Assembly (NCBI RefSeq): GCF_016055185.1
Contig: NZ_JAECVR010000005.1
Coordinates: 1-64,000 of the forward strand
DNA: 64,000 nt
Direction of reading: 5' to 3'
From: Paenactinomyces guangxiensis
Lineage (GTDB): Bacteria; Bacillota; Bacilli; Thermoactinomycetales; Thermoactinomycetaceae
Of this stretch, positions 42,000 to 50,166 are shown piece after piece; position 1 is the first letter of the stretch; each line of letters begins with the position of its first letter. Below the pieces are notes generated by a model. The model was not told where the DNA came from, did not search any database, and worked only from the letters and a program-made list of their open reading frames with translations. The position numbers and the translations under genes were made by a program.

Positions 42000-42108
42000 A
42001 GTAGTCTTCATGACCGCACTCCGGACAATAAACGACGCCGTCTTTTGTTTCTTTACAGCTTCCCTCGCAGCCGGGATCAAAGCAACAGAATCGGATGGCT
42101 CGAAACAT
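41986..42108 (-). CDS. Cys-rich zinc-ribbon microprotein (40 aa)
   Basis: ATG 42108 has AGGAGG 8 bases upstream. The 40-residue product begins 'MFRAIRFCCFDPGCEGSCKE' and continues 'YCPECGHEDYSKMK'. It has six Cys, including CPEC with the pattern of a zinc knuckle, and a second group C-C-x4-C-x3-C. Likely a small metal-binding protein; no named family. Its 3' end overlaps the convergent gene at 41478 by 14 bases, so the two messages could pair. Confidence 0.7.
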   Translation of the reverse strand: MFRAIRFCCFDPGCEGSCKETKDGVVYCPECGHEDYSKMK

Positions 42109-42220
42109 AAAACCACCTCCTGTCTGTCAGCTCCAACTAATATTATATCTTTTATGAATATTCAAATAAATATATGGATAAAAAATATAAGGGTGAAAAC
42201 ATGAACACATTGATTCAACC

Positions 42221-42331
42221 GTACAAAACGCACTTACCGTTACAAAGCGGTGAATTGCGTTTTGTACTGGTGTGGCGGAGAGGGTGGGATTCGAAATCAC
42301 GGTACGTTCACACGCACGGCGGTTTTCAAGA
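42221..42331 (-). repeat. Degraded tRNA-Ser copy with its terminator
   Basis: The part 42273-42331 matches the 3' two thirds of the tRNA-Ser gene at 46726 (from CCA and GGCGGAGAGGGTGGGATTCG through GGCGGTTTTCAAGA) with decay in the T and variable arms, and lacks the 5' third. The hairpin 42221-42267 (12-bp arms GTACAAAACGCA/TGCGTTTTGTAC) matches the tRNA terminator at 46681. In the two copies the inner ACCG...CGGT loops are reverse complements of each other. It forms a direct repeat with 46681-46790. Confidence 0.85.
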
Positions 42332-42458
42332 TTGACAAAAAGCGTAAATCAAGAACAACCATCAACAATAATCCCAAATTAATCAACCATTTTATGACAA
42401 GAAACCAATGAAAACACAGTTCGTGAAGAATTGTTAGAAGGTCTGTTGTTTAGCCATC

Positions 42459-43741
42459 CTACTTATCTATAGACAACAATCGCTTGTTAAACAAGCTAAT
42501 AAAAGCGACAAATGCCAGTACAGCTCCCAGCACAATAAAAACGACACCAGAATTTATCTTTGCTCCCCATAACCCGATGAGTGTTGTTCCCAGTGGTGGA
42601 GCAATGGAAGAAACAAATTTCCTAACCCCAAATACCCTTCCTTGAATCACTGCCGGAACATTACTTTGCCAAATGGTCGCTTGATGACTACCAACAATAC
42701 TAGAAGTAAACATTCTCATAAAGAGGAAAGCAGCACTCAAGTAAATGGAAGTCGAAAAGCCAAATAACATGATCATTACTCCGCTTACCAATAGAGGAAC
42801 TAAAACGCCATAAATCCTATTTTTCTTTAATCCTCCCCACCAACTCATCAAAATGCCCGCAAGAGTCGCCCCAATAAATCCCATCGTATCTAAAAACGAA
42901 TAAGCAAACGGATAACTCCATCCTTTACCGGACCAATCATTGAACAATGTTTCCTTTGTGATTACTGGCAATAATAAATCTACGGAGTAAACAATGGTTT
43001 CAATGAACCCCAGTACAATTAACAAAAGAAATGGTGGATGCTTGAACAAATAACGAAAGCCCAACTTCATATCACTTCTAAAAGAGGTCTTATCCTTTGA
43101 TTTACCTTTTTCTTCCCTGATCGGGGAAGGGATTTTCAAAAATAATATACTTAATCCGCTCAAGAAAAAGGTCACGGCATCCACGCCAATAGCTGAAACC
43201 ATCCCTGTCCCGGCTCCAAATAAGTTCACAGAAAATAGAGTGGCTGCCAAGACAGGAGCTATTACACCCGTTAAAGTCCACATGGTATTCATCATCGCAT
43301 TGGCCCTTGGTAAATATTCCTCTGGAACTAACATAATATAAGAGGTATCAAACGCCAGTGAATGAAAAGTACTTATTACAGACAAACACACCAATAGAAA
43401 AAACAAAAAAGGAACATTCAAATCCTCACCCAACAACAAAAAGAAAATGATTAACATAACAAATCCCTGGGTAAAGTCAGCTAACAACATGATGGTTTTT
43501 CGCTTAATCCGATCCACCCAAATCCCCGCAAACGGAGATATTAAAATACAGGAAGAATATTAACTAAGCTAAGGACCGTCAACGCATAAATCAGCTCCGC
43601 TTTTTGTGAAGAGTGGGGATAAACATTTTGAGTTAACCAGAACACAAAGGTAAAATAGCTAAGCGCGCTCCCTAAAGCTGAAAACCCTTGAGTAATCCAT
43701 AGGATGATAAATGTACGAAATCCATTTGCCTTCTTCTCCAA
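42459..43741 (-). pseudogene. Frameshifted MFS exporter (DHA3/MefA-like)
   Basis: First part 43541-43741 starts at TTG 43741, just after the lanM stop whose codons overlap its AAGGAG site, so it was translationally coupled to lanM. It reads 'MEKKANGFRTFIILWITQGF' and stops at 43541. The frame resumes after about one lost base as 'ILISPFAGIWVDRIKRKT', the motif A loop of MFS antiporters, and runs to 42459 with ten or so further helices. Whole length would be about 425 residues, typical of DHA3 drug and lantibiotic exporters. The break falls in the conserved loop, so it should be non-functional unless it is a sequencing error. Confidence 0.85.
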
Positions 43742-43746
43742 TATTC

Positions 43747-44425
43747 CTACTCCTTACCTTCCGGTTTAAAGAACTCCAATCCAAGTACAGATGGAACTTT
43801 AGTGGGCGCATATGCTCTCATTAAGCCATAGCCAATTCCTGAAATGCCAGTCATTAAGTCAGGTGTTTCAATTTAAAGGATTACCGCAAAGCCTTCCTGA
43901 TCTCAATAAGCCATCATAAATTGTTGTAATCATTCTTTCTAACTCTATTTGATGGTCATTCGCCTTTGCCATTATTAAAAAATCTAAATTACCCAAATCC
44001 CCATGACATAAAGAATGGTTTCTTCCAAATCCTTCTTTTATTGTTGTATCAACAGCAATACGAACTTCTTCACTAAACAAAGGTTCATTGTCAAAATTGA
44101 GAGATAATAGACGGGCCATTCCGATCCCCGGCGCCCCTGAACACCACTGAACATCAAAAGACTGTTTTCTATTTTCCTTGGAAGTAACCCAATTTCCTCT
44201 GTCCTTATTGAACGCGCTTCTCTCATATTGAATAGCTTCTAACGCTACATTCCGAAAATATTATTTCCCAGTGATTTGATGTAAGTGTAGAAGCGACAAA
44301 GCGTAACCAGCTACTCCATGCGCCATACCCGTAAGAAATCGGGCATTAGGTGTGATCCATCCAAGTCCATATTCTGTTTTTACTGCTTGTCTACATATTA
44401 ATTCCCCACAACGAATAGCGACTAC
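43747..44425 (-). pseudogene. lanM remnant: C-terminal LanC-like cyclase domain
   Basis: Three pieces in different frames rebuild the end of a class II lanthipeptide synthetase. Piece 1 (about 44425-44269) has 'WITPNARFLTGMAHGVAGYA' and stops. Piece 2 (about 44262-43868) has the zinc-binding 'QWCSGAPGIGMARLLS' and 'LCHGDLGNLDFLIM'. Piece 3 (to 43747) has 'ETPDLMTGISGIGYGLMRAY' and ends '...LEFFKPEGKE'. The dehydratase half and any precursor peptide gene are absent. LanM makes thioether-bridged peptides; this copy cannot. It precedes the coupled MFS gene. Confidence 0.88.
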
Positions 44426-44550
44426 TTGAACAAGAAGGAATATACACGATAATCCTAGTAAAATTGTGATTGAGATCAGGACAAATTAGAACAAACCCAA
44501 AAGTTTGAATTTTTGGCAATACAGGATAGAATATTCATACCAATAGGTTG

Positions 44551-44650
44551 ATTGTGAGGCTGTAAAGGTAGAAAATAAAATTATGGGATAAGTATTCGTG
44601 ATTGTGAGGTTATAAAGACATGAAATACCATTATGGGGTAACTATTCGTG
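44551..44650 (+). repeat. Two tandem 50-bp imperfect repeats over a gene start
   Basis: 44551-44600 and 44601-44650 match at about 40 of 50 positions, both containing ATTGTGAGG and TATTCGTG. The second copy includes the ribosome site, ATG 44620 and the first ten codons of the HTH/TPR regulator. The first has no ATG in the matching place (it reads GAAAATAAAA), so the gene start was duplicated or the site is a tandem operator. Confidence 0.8.
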
Positions 44651-45831
44651 AAGCTAGGGAAAAGTTAAATATGACACAGGCACAGTTAGCAGAGAAGTGG
44701 CCCCAAGCAGGCGGTGGAACCGGCGTTAGTGTGAATTACGTTTCTGATGTGGAACGCGGCATAAAGAATATCACCGATCCCCAAACGCTTCGACGTTTGT
44801 GTAAAATTTTACAAATTCCACTCTGGAAAATGGGACTTTCTGATTACGACCCATTTAATCCGAGTAACTTTCGCGAAACTTTTATGTATGATGAGACATT
44901 AAACACAGCGGAGGGTTTGATAAAGAGGACATGGAATCTTCGTCGTGTTATGTCTTTGCCATATGTTGAAGAGGCTGTCAATGATCTGAATCGGCTTTTT
45001 GATTATTTACAAGCGAATACACCGCCCCCTGTACGTCTGGACAAGCGCTTTCAAATGCTTTACGCCCAAGTACTGCGACTCAATGCTGTAATTGACGTAG
45101 AAAATCAGCGATACGAGGAGGCACTAAACAAATTTCGCAGGATGCATGAAATTGCGAAAGCAATTGATCATACGGCTACTCTCGCTATGAGTTATCTTAA
45201 TATAGGTACGGAACTAGAGCGAATGGGAAAACAAGAGGAGGCGATTGATTACCTCGAGCTGGCCAGAGATGAATCATTCAGAGCGTCGAAACATGTCATG
45301 GTCGTAACCAACGCCTACCTCGCTAGAGCATATGCTAGTGCTGGACAGAAGGTGAAGTTTAAGAGAGCCATAGAAGCCGCATTACGCACTGCAAGAAGTA
45401 TCGAAAATTATTATTATGGTGATGGAACAGATTTTGTGTTCCACTCTTTAAGTGGTGTTCTGGCAGAAAAGAGCTATGGCTATCTGGAGATTGGAGAGCC
45501 AGAGGAAACCCTGGCCATGCAAGAAGAAATCAAAAGCCAGATCGCCTTGGAAGCCAATATCTGGTTGGATGCGTGGATTCCGCTAGATTGGGCGAGAGCA
45601 TATCTAATGTTAGGTCAGGTCGACAAGTGTGTACAGGCAGGCCAGGAATTCTACCGGAAGGCCAAATTGTTGAAATCTCCTCATGCGAAGAGCCGCGCCT
45701 ATCGACTATTAAACACGATTGAAGCAGCGGGTTATAGTGATGTTCAGGCCGTAAAAGATTTCCGCCATATGCTTGATAATGAGGAGGATAAGAACGGTCT
45801 AAAAGAGCTAGATGCTCATTATTTCACCTAA
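44620..45831 (+). CDS. HTH (XRE) plus TPR regulator, RRNPP-like
   Basis: 403-residue regulator. An N-terminal HTH ('IREAREKLNMTQAQLAEKWP', 'SVNYVSDVERGIKNI') is followed by helical TPR-like repeats ('NKFRRMHEIAKAIDHTATLA', 'EAIDYLELARDESFRASKHV', 'AYLMLGQVDKCVQAGQEF'). Same build as the protein at 607. Its divergent neighbour is the lanM remnant, so it may once have controlled that cluster, perhaps by sensing a peptide. The start sits in the second of two 50-bp tandem repeats; the ribosome site (GAGG) is modest. Confidence 0.85.
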   Translation: MKYHYGVTIREAREKLNMTQAQLAEKWPQAGGGTGVSVNYVSDVERGIKNITDPQTLRRLCKILQIPLWKMGLSDYDPFNPSNFRETFMYDETLNTAEGLIKRTWNLRRVMSLPYVEEAVNDLNRLFDYLQANTPPPVRLDKRFQMLYAQVLRLNAVIDVENQRYEEALNKFRRMHEIAKAIDHTATLAMSYLNIGTELERMGKQEEAIDYLELARDESFRASKHVMVVTNAYLARAYASAGQKVKFKRAIEAALRTARSIENYYYGDGTDFVFHSLSGVLAEKSYGYLEIGEPEETLAMQEEIKSQIALEANIWLDAWIPLDWARAYLMLGQVDKCVQAGQEFYRKAKLLKSPHAKSRAYRLLNTIEAAGYSDVQAVKDFRHMLDNEEDKNGLKELDAHYFT

Positions 45832-45900
45832 GTAAGATCCAAAAGACAAGAGAATCTTATTAGCTGAGCGAACAACTCATAGTCGGTTAAAGAAGAGAAC

Positions 45901-45934
45901 AAAAGCTGGTCGCAATTCACATTGGCCGGCTTTT
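45901..45934 (+). terminator. Terminator-like hairpin
   Basis: AAAAGC-TGG pairs with CC-GGCTTTT, then GCTGTTTG. It ends the regulator gene 70 bases after its stop. Confidence 0.6.
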
Positions 45935-46114
45935 GCTGTTTGTAATACTTTTACTCTGTGGACTTGTCGGGTATGTGAAATTTTTTGTGTGAATGGCTTT
46001 TCCTTAGCAGCTATCCCTACACAAGATTAACGGCAAACATACATTATACGAACAAGTTAAGAATAAGTTTTTTTCAATTTGGAATAATGAATCCATTACT
46101 AAGGAGATTTAACA

Positions 46115-46663
46115 ATGAACAAAGAGCTTTACTTTAAATATCAGTGGAGATATAAAAAAGAGGACTTAAAATTTTGTCCTCGATGCGGGCATCATTTTTC
46201 ATTAGAGGACTTGCATATTCCCAACCAACCTCAACTACTTTGTCATCATTGCCAATTTGTCTTCTACTTAGATCCAAAGCTGGTAGTAGTGGCAGTGGTT
46301 CTAAATAGACAAAAAAACAAAGTATTACTTCTCCAAAGAGATGAAGAGCCCGGGAAAGGATTATGGGCTTTTCCAGGAGGACATGTTGAACGTGGACATG
46401 ATCTTTTTGAAACAATAAAAAATGAGGTAAAAGAAGAAACAGGTCTTTCTGTAGAAGTTTATGAAATTATTAGTACATTCTCCTCTCCCAAAGATGGACT
46501 TATTCAATTGACCTACGAAGCGATTGCCGATAATGAAGAAGTGATCGTCAATATCGAAAGCAAAAAGGGTTGTTTTTTCTATTTTGATGAAATTCCTTGG
46601 GATAAGCTCGCATTTCCTTCAACTGAAAAGCTATTACGTTTGTATACAGATAAGAACAAGTAG
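46115..46663 (+). CDS. Nudix hydrolase with N-terminal zinc ribbon
   Basis: 182-residue protein. A zinc ribbon (CPRC...CHHC, residues about 22-50) precedes a Nudix domain, the layout of NudC-like NADH pyrophosphatases and YjhB-like enzymes. The Nudix box is slightly off: 'GGHVERGHDLFETIKNEVKE' then ETGL has His where the first conserved Glu stands and Asn in place of the Arg, though the REUxEE glutamates are kept. It may have a changed substrate. AAGGAG lies 8 bases before ATG 46115. It lies inside the tRNA-Ser-flanked block. Confidence 0.85.
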   Translation: MNKELYFKYQWRYKKEDLKFCPRCGHHFSLEDLHIPNQPQLLCHHCQFVFYLDPKLVVVAVVLNRQKNKVLLLQRDEEPGKGLWAFPGGHVERGHDLFETIKNEVKEETGLSVEVYEIISTFSSPKDGLIQLTYEAIADNEEVIVNIESKKGCFFYFDEIPWDKLAFPSTEKLLRLYTDKNK

Positions 46664-46680
46664 TTCAACCTGAAGCAAAA

Positions 46681-46713
46681 AACGCACTTTACCGCTTTGT
46701 AACGGTAAGTGCG
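46681..46713 (-). terminator. Terminator of tRNA-Ser
   Basis: On the minus strand CGCACTT-ACCG pairs with CGGT-AAGTGCG and is followed by TTTTTTGC. A decayed copy lies at 42221. Confidence 0.85.
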
Positions 46714-46725
46714 CTTGTACTCTTG

Positions 46726-46815
46726 TGGCGGAGAGGGTGGGATTCGAACCCACGGATGCCTCACGACATCGGCGGTTTTCAAGACCGCTGCCTTAAACCA
46801 CTCGACCACCTCTCC
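46726..46815 (-). tRNA. tRNA-Ser (anticodon TGA)
   Basis: Complete class II tRNA with encoded CCA: acceptor GGAGAGG/CCTCTCC, discriminator G. Anticodon stem GCGGT/ACCGC around CTTGAAA gives TGA. A long variable arm (CGATGTCGTGAGGCATCC) is typical of serine tRNAs, and the T arm is GGGTTCGAATCCC. It reads UCA codons. It lies just before serS on the chromosome. Confidence 0.97.
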
Positions 46816-46885
46816 ACAGCTGATATTGAGTTACAGAATACAATTATACTTATTTTTTGTCTGCTGTCAAGTATCAGCCGGGAGA

Positions 46886-48166
46886 TTAGTTTTTGCTAAT
46901 CCGGGTCAGTCCGCCCATATAGGGCTGCAAGGCTTCCGGGATGCGGATGCTGCCATCCTCTTGCTGGTGGTTTTCGATGATAGCAGCAACGGTACGGCCG
47001 ATTGCCAGACCGGAACCGTTTAAGGTATGGACAAATTCAGGTTTGGCCTTGGGATCACGGCGGAAGCGAATCTGGGCCCGTCTGGCCTGGAAATCTTCAA
47101 AGTTGCTGCAGGAGGAGATTTCACGGTACGTATGGTTGCTGGGCATCCACACTTCGAGATCGTATTTTTTGGCTGCTGTAAAACCTAGGTCCCCTGTACA
47201 CATCAATACGACACGATAGGGCAGCTCCAGCAGCTGCAAGACCTTTTCGGCGTTTGCCACTAATTGTTCCAGTTCATCGTACGAGTCTTCCGGGCGGACC
47301 AGTTTGACCAGTTCCACTTTATTAAACTGATGCAAGCGGATCAGGCCGCGGGTGTCTCGTCCTGCCGAACCGGCCTCCGAGCGGAAGTTGGCGCTAAAAG
47401 CAGCATAATATTTGGGGAGTTCTTCGTTTGCCAGGATTTCGCCACTGTGGTAGTTGGTTACCGGCACTTCAGCGGTTGGAATGAGAAAATAATCGGTTTC
47501 AGCCACAGGAAATACATCTTCGGTAAATTTAGGGAATTGTCCCGTACCTGTCAAGCTCTGGCGATTGACGACATAAGGGGGAATCATCTCCGTATAGCCG
47601 TGCTGCCCGGTATGCAAATCCAGCATAAAATTCATCAAAGCCCGTTCGAGACGCGCCCCCAATCCTTTATAAAAAACAAAACGGGAGCCTGTTACTTTGC
47701 TGGCCCGCTCAAAGTCCAACAAATCCAATTCTGCGGCCAACTCCCAGTGCGGCTTCAGTTCAAACGAAGGTTGCGGAACTTCTCCCCAATGCCGGACAGG
47801 GACATTATCTTCCTCTGTTAACCCTGCGGGAACGCTTTCATGAGGAATGTTGGGCAAAGCGAGCAACAACTGGTCGATTTTTTCATCCAGTTCCCGCAAT
47901 TCCTCATCTAAACGCTTGATTTCATCCCCGACACGACGCATCTCTAATATTTGCGCTTCAGCATCTTCTTTGGCTTTCTTTTTTGCCGCTATTTCCCGGG
48001 AAACAATATTGCGTTGATTTTTTAATTGTTCCGTTTGTTGAATCAGTTCTCTTCTACGCCGGTCGTATTCGGCGAACGAGTCCAAACCGCTGATATCCTC
48101 ATTGCGGTATTTTAACTTTTCTCTTACTTCATCAAGCTGGTTGCGTAAAAGTTTAAGATCCAGCAC
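46886..48166 (-). CDS. serS: Seryl-tRNA synthetase
   Basis: 426-residue class II synthetase that charges tRNA-Ser. An N-terminal antiparallel coiled coil (about 1-110, '[20 protein letters not shown]') binds the tRNA variable arm. Motif 2 is '[20 protein letters not shown]' and motif 3 is '[15 protein letters not shown]'. GTG 48166 follows GGGAGG. A T-box leader precedes it. Confidence 0.97.
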   Translation of the reverse strand: MLDLKLLRNQLDEVREKLKYRNEDISGLDSFAEYDRRRRELIQQTEQLKNQRNIVSREIAAKKKAKEDAEAQILEMRRVGDEIKRLDEELRELDEKIDQLLLALPNIPHESVPAGLTEEDNVPVRHWGEVPQPSFELKPHWELAAELDLLDFERASKVTGSRFVFYKGLGARLERALMNFMLDLHTGQHGYTEMIPPYVVNRQSLTGTGQFPKFTEDVFPVAETDYFLIPTAEVPVTNYHSGEILANEELPKYYAAFSANFRSEAGSAGRDTRGLIRLHQFNKVELVKLVRPEDSYDELEQLVANAEKVLQLLELPYRVVLMCTGDLGFTAAKKYDLEVWMPSNHTYREISSCSNFEDFQARRAQIRFRRDPKAKPEFVHTLNGSGLAIGRTVAAIIENHQQEDGSIRIPEALQPYMGGLTRISKN

Positions 48167-48189
48167 AGGTTAAACCTCCCTTGTTCAAA

Positions 48190-48455
48190 AAATAAAACCC
48201 CCCGCCCTGTGAAGGGACGGAAGGTCCGCGTTGCCACCCTTATTGACCGGAAAGCTTAAAGCTACCAGTCCACCTCTTGGCGAAATAACGGTACGCTGCC
48301 GATCACGCTTAAGCGGGGGATTCCCCGTGTTCACGTATCGCTCCGAGGTGGATTCACCGCTTGTTTGGGACGATTTTCACCAGCCATCGCCTCTCTGAAC
48401 CAACCAGATGCGGTTACTTTTCTCTTCTTCGCGATTTTGATATCCCTTTTTCTTT
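48190..48455 (-). promoter_or_regulatory. T-box leader of serS, apparent UCC specifier
   Basis: On the minus strand the leader ends with the T-box AGGGTGGCAACGCGGACC, followed by a terminator hairpin (CCGTCCC/AGGGCGG) and TTTTATTTTTT (about 48188-48235). The stem I region has AGAGAGGCG and GGTGAATCCACCTCGGAGC, where TCC after GAA is the likely specifier, a serine codon. Uncharged tRNA-Ser(GGA) would pair and let transcription read into serS. Confidence 0.9.
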
Positions 48456-48464
48456 TAGTATATC

Positions 48465-49055
48465 CTAATTATTCACTTTCGTAACCAGAGATTCCTGCAC
48501 CATTTTTGTAAAATACGAGTGGAAGCGCAGGTCATCTGTCAACTCCGGATGAAAAGCAGCTGCCAGCAGGGTTCCCTGACGTGCTGCAACAATCTTTCCG
48601 TCCAACTCTGCCAATACCTCAACACCGGGCCCAACTTCTTCGATATAAGGCGCACGAATAAAGACTGCCTGGAAGTTGTCAGCGATCCCCGCGATGTTTA
48701 AACTGGCTTCAAAACTCTCCCTTTGTCGGCCAAATGCGTTTCGTTTGACGGTTATATCCATCAGGTCGAGATGAGGGGTATCCAGACCTTCCACACGCCT
48801 GGCAATCAGGATTAAACCGGCACATGTCCCAAAGATGGGCTTTCCGTCCCGATGCATTTGCATAATGGGTTCGGCCAAATCATATTCCCGGAGGAGCTTG
48901 CCAATCGTGGTAGACTCTCCTCCCGGGATGACCAGGCCGTCCAGGTCCCGGAGTTGATCGGCCCGTTTCACAGCCGTCGCGGCGGCTCCTGATCGTTCTA
49001 AAATGTGAATATGCTCACGGACAGCCCCTTGCAGGGCGAGCACCCCGACCTTCAT
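48465..49055 (-). CDS. pdxT: Pyridoxal phosphate synthase glutaminase subunit PdxT
   Basis: 196-residue class I glutamine amidotransferase. Catalytic Cys in 'IFGTCAGLILIA', His and Glu in 'AFHPELTDD', with 'PGGESTTIGKLL'. It feeds ammonia to PdxS for vitamin B6 synthesis. It follows pdxS by 12 bases. Confidence 0.96.
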   Translation of the reverse strand: MKVGVLALQGAVREHIHILERSGAAATAVKRADQLRDLDGLVIPGGESTTIGKLLREYDLAEPIMQMHRDGKPIFGTCAGLILIARRVEGLDTPHLDLMDITVKRNAFGRQRESFEASLNIAGIADNFQAVFIRAPYIEEVGPGVEVLAELDGKIVAARQGTLLAAAFHPELTDDLRFHSYFTKMVQESLVTKVNN

Positions 49056-49067
49056 ACCTGAATCCTC

Positions 49068-49961
49068 CTACCAACCCCGCTCTTGCATACGGTCTTCTGC
49101 GCTGATTTTGGAAATTTCCAAACCGGTCATGGGGGTTCCCAAGTCTTTGGATACTTCTGCAATGAGTGCAAAATCTTCATAGTGTGTGGTTGCTTTCACA
49201 ATGGCACGCGCGTACTTCTCGGGGTTTTCAGATTTAAAGATACCTGAACCGACAAATACGCCGTCTGAGCCCAAATGCATCATGAGTGCTGCGTCGGCGG
49301 GTGTCGCGACACCTCCGGCGGCAAAGTTTACAACCGGAAGTTTGCCCGTTTCATGCACCTGCAGCAAGAGCTCATAGGGAGCTCCCAGTTCTTTGGCTTC
49401 GGTCATCAATTCGTCGCGGGACATGCTTTGCACTTTGCGGATCTGGCTTTGCATCATGCGCATATGCCGTACCGCTTCCACAATGTTTCCGGTACCGGGC
49501 TCCCCTTTGGTACGGATCATGGAAGCTCCTTCTCCGATCCGGCGCAGAGCTTCTCCAAGGTTACGGGCACCGCAGACAAAAGGTACGGTGAACTGGGATT
49601 TATCAATGTGGAACAGCTCATCGGCGGGTGTAAGAACTTCGCTCTCATCGATATAATCCACACCCATGGATTCTAAAAGGCGTGCTTCCACAAAGTGCCC
49701 AATCCGGGCTTTCGCCATGACGGGAATTGAAACAGCTTTCATCACTTCTTCAACGATGCGGGGGTCAGCCATACGGGCGACTCCGCCTGCAGCACGAATT
49801 TCTGAAGGGACGCGTTCCAGTGCCATAACGGCAACTGCACCTGCTTGCTCAGCAATTTTTGCTTGCTCTGCATTGACAACGTCCATAATGACGCCGCCTT
49901 TTTGCATTTCTGCCATTCCGCGTTTTACACGGTCTGTCCCTGTTTGACGCAATTCACTCAT
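49068..49961 (-). CDS. pdxS: Pyridoxal phosphate synthase subunit PdxS
   Basis: 297-residue TIM-barrel enzyme that builds PLP from ribose-5-phosphate, glyceraldehyde-3-phosphate and ammonia. Conserved '[20 protein letters not shown]', '[20 protein letters not shown]', '[12 protein letters not shown]' with a catalytic Lys, '[16 protein letters not shown]' and '[20 protein letters not shown]'. AGGAGG precedes ATG 49961; a longer upstream frame lacks homology. Confidence 0.97.
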   Translation of the reverse strand: MSELRQTGTDRVKRGMAEMQKGGVIMDVVNAEQAKIAEQAGAVAVMALERVPSEIRAAGGVARMADPRIVEEVMKAVSIPVMAKARIGHFVEARLLESMGVDYIDESEVLTPADELFHIDKSQFTVPFVCGARNLGEALRRIGEGASMIRTKGEPGTGNIVEAVRHMRMMQSQIRKVQSMSRDELMTEAKELGAPYELLLQVHETGKLPVVNFAAGGVATPADAALMMHLGSDGVFVGSGIFKSENPEKYARAIVKATTHYEDFALIAEVSKDLGTPMTGLEISKISAEDRMQERGW

Positions 49962-50118
49962 CAGTCTATGCCTCCTACTCTTTACGAACAAGTCGAAACC
50001 ATTCCTCGAACTGCTAAATCTATGAACAATTGTAACGGAATGCCCGTTACTTGACAACTAAGCAGGACAATCTAACGCCAAGGCTTTGTGAAAGCTGATC
50101 CATCCATTGATTTTCTGT

Positions 50119-50133
50119 AACAGTGATACTGTT
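50119..50133. promoter_or_regulatory. Inverted repeat upstream of pdxST
   Basis: AACAGTGATACTGTT (6-base arms, 3-base loop) lies in the 205-base gap between dacA and pdxS. It could be an operator for pdxST; no regulator gene is adjacent. Confidence 0.35.
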
Positions 50134-50166
50134 ATCATTCAACAAACAATGGAAAATAATGAACGA

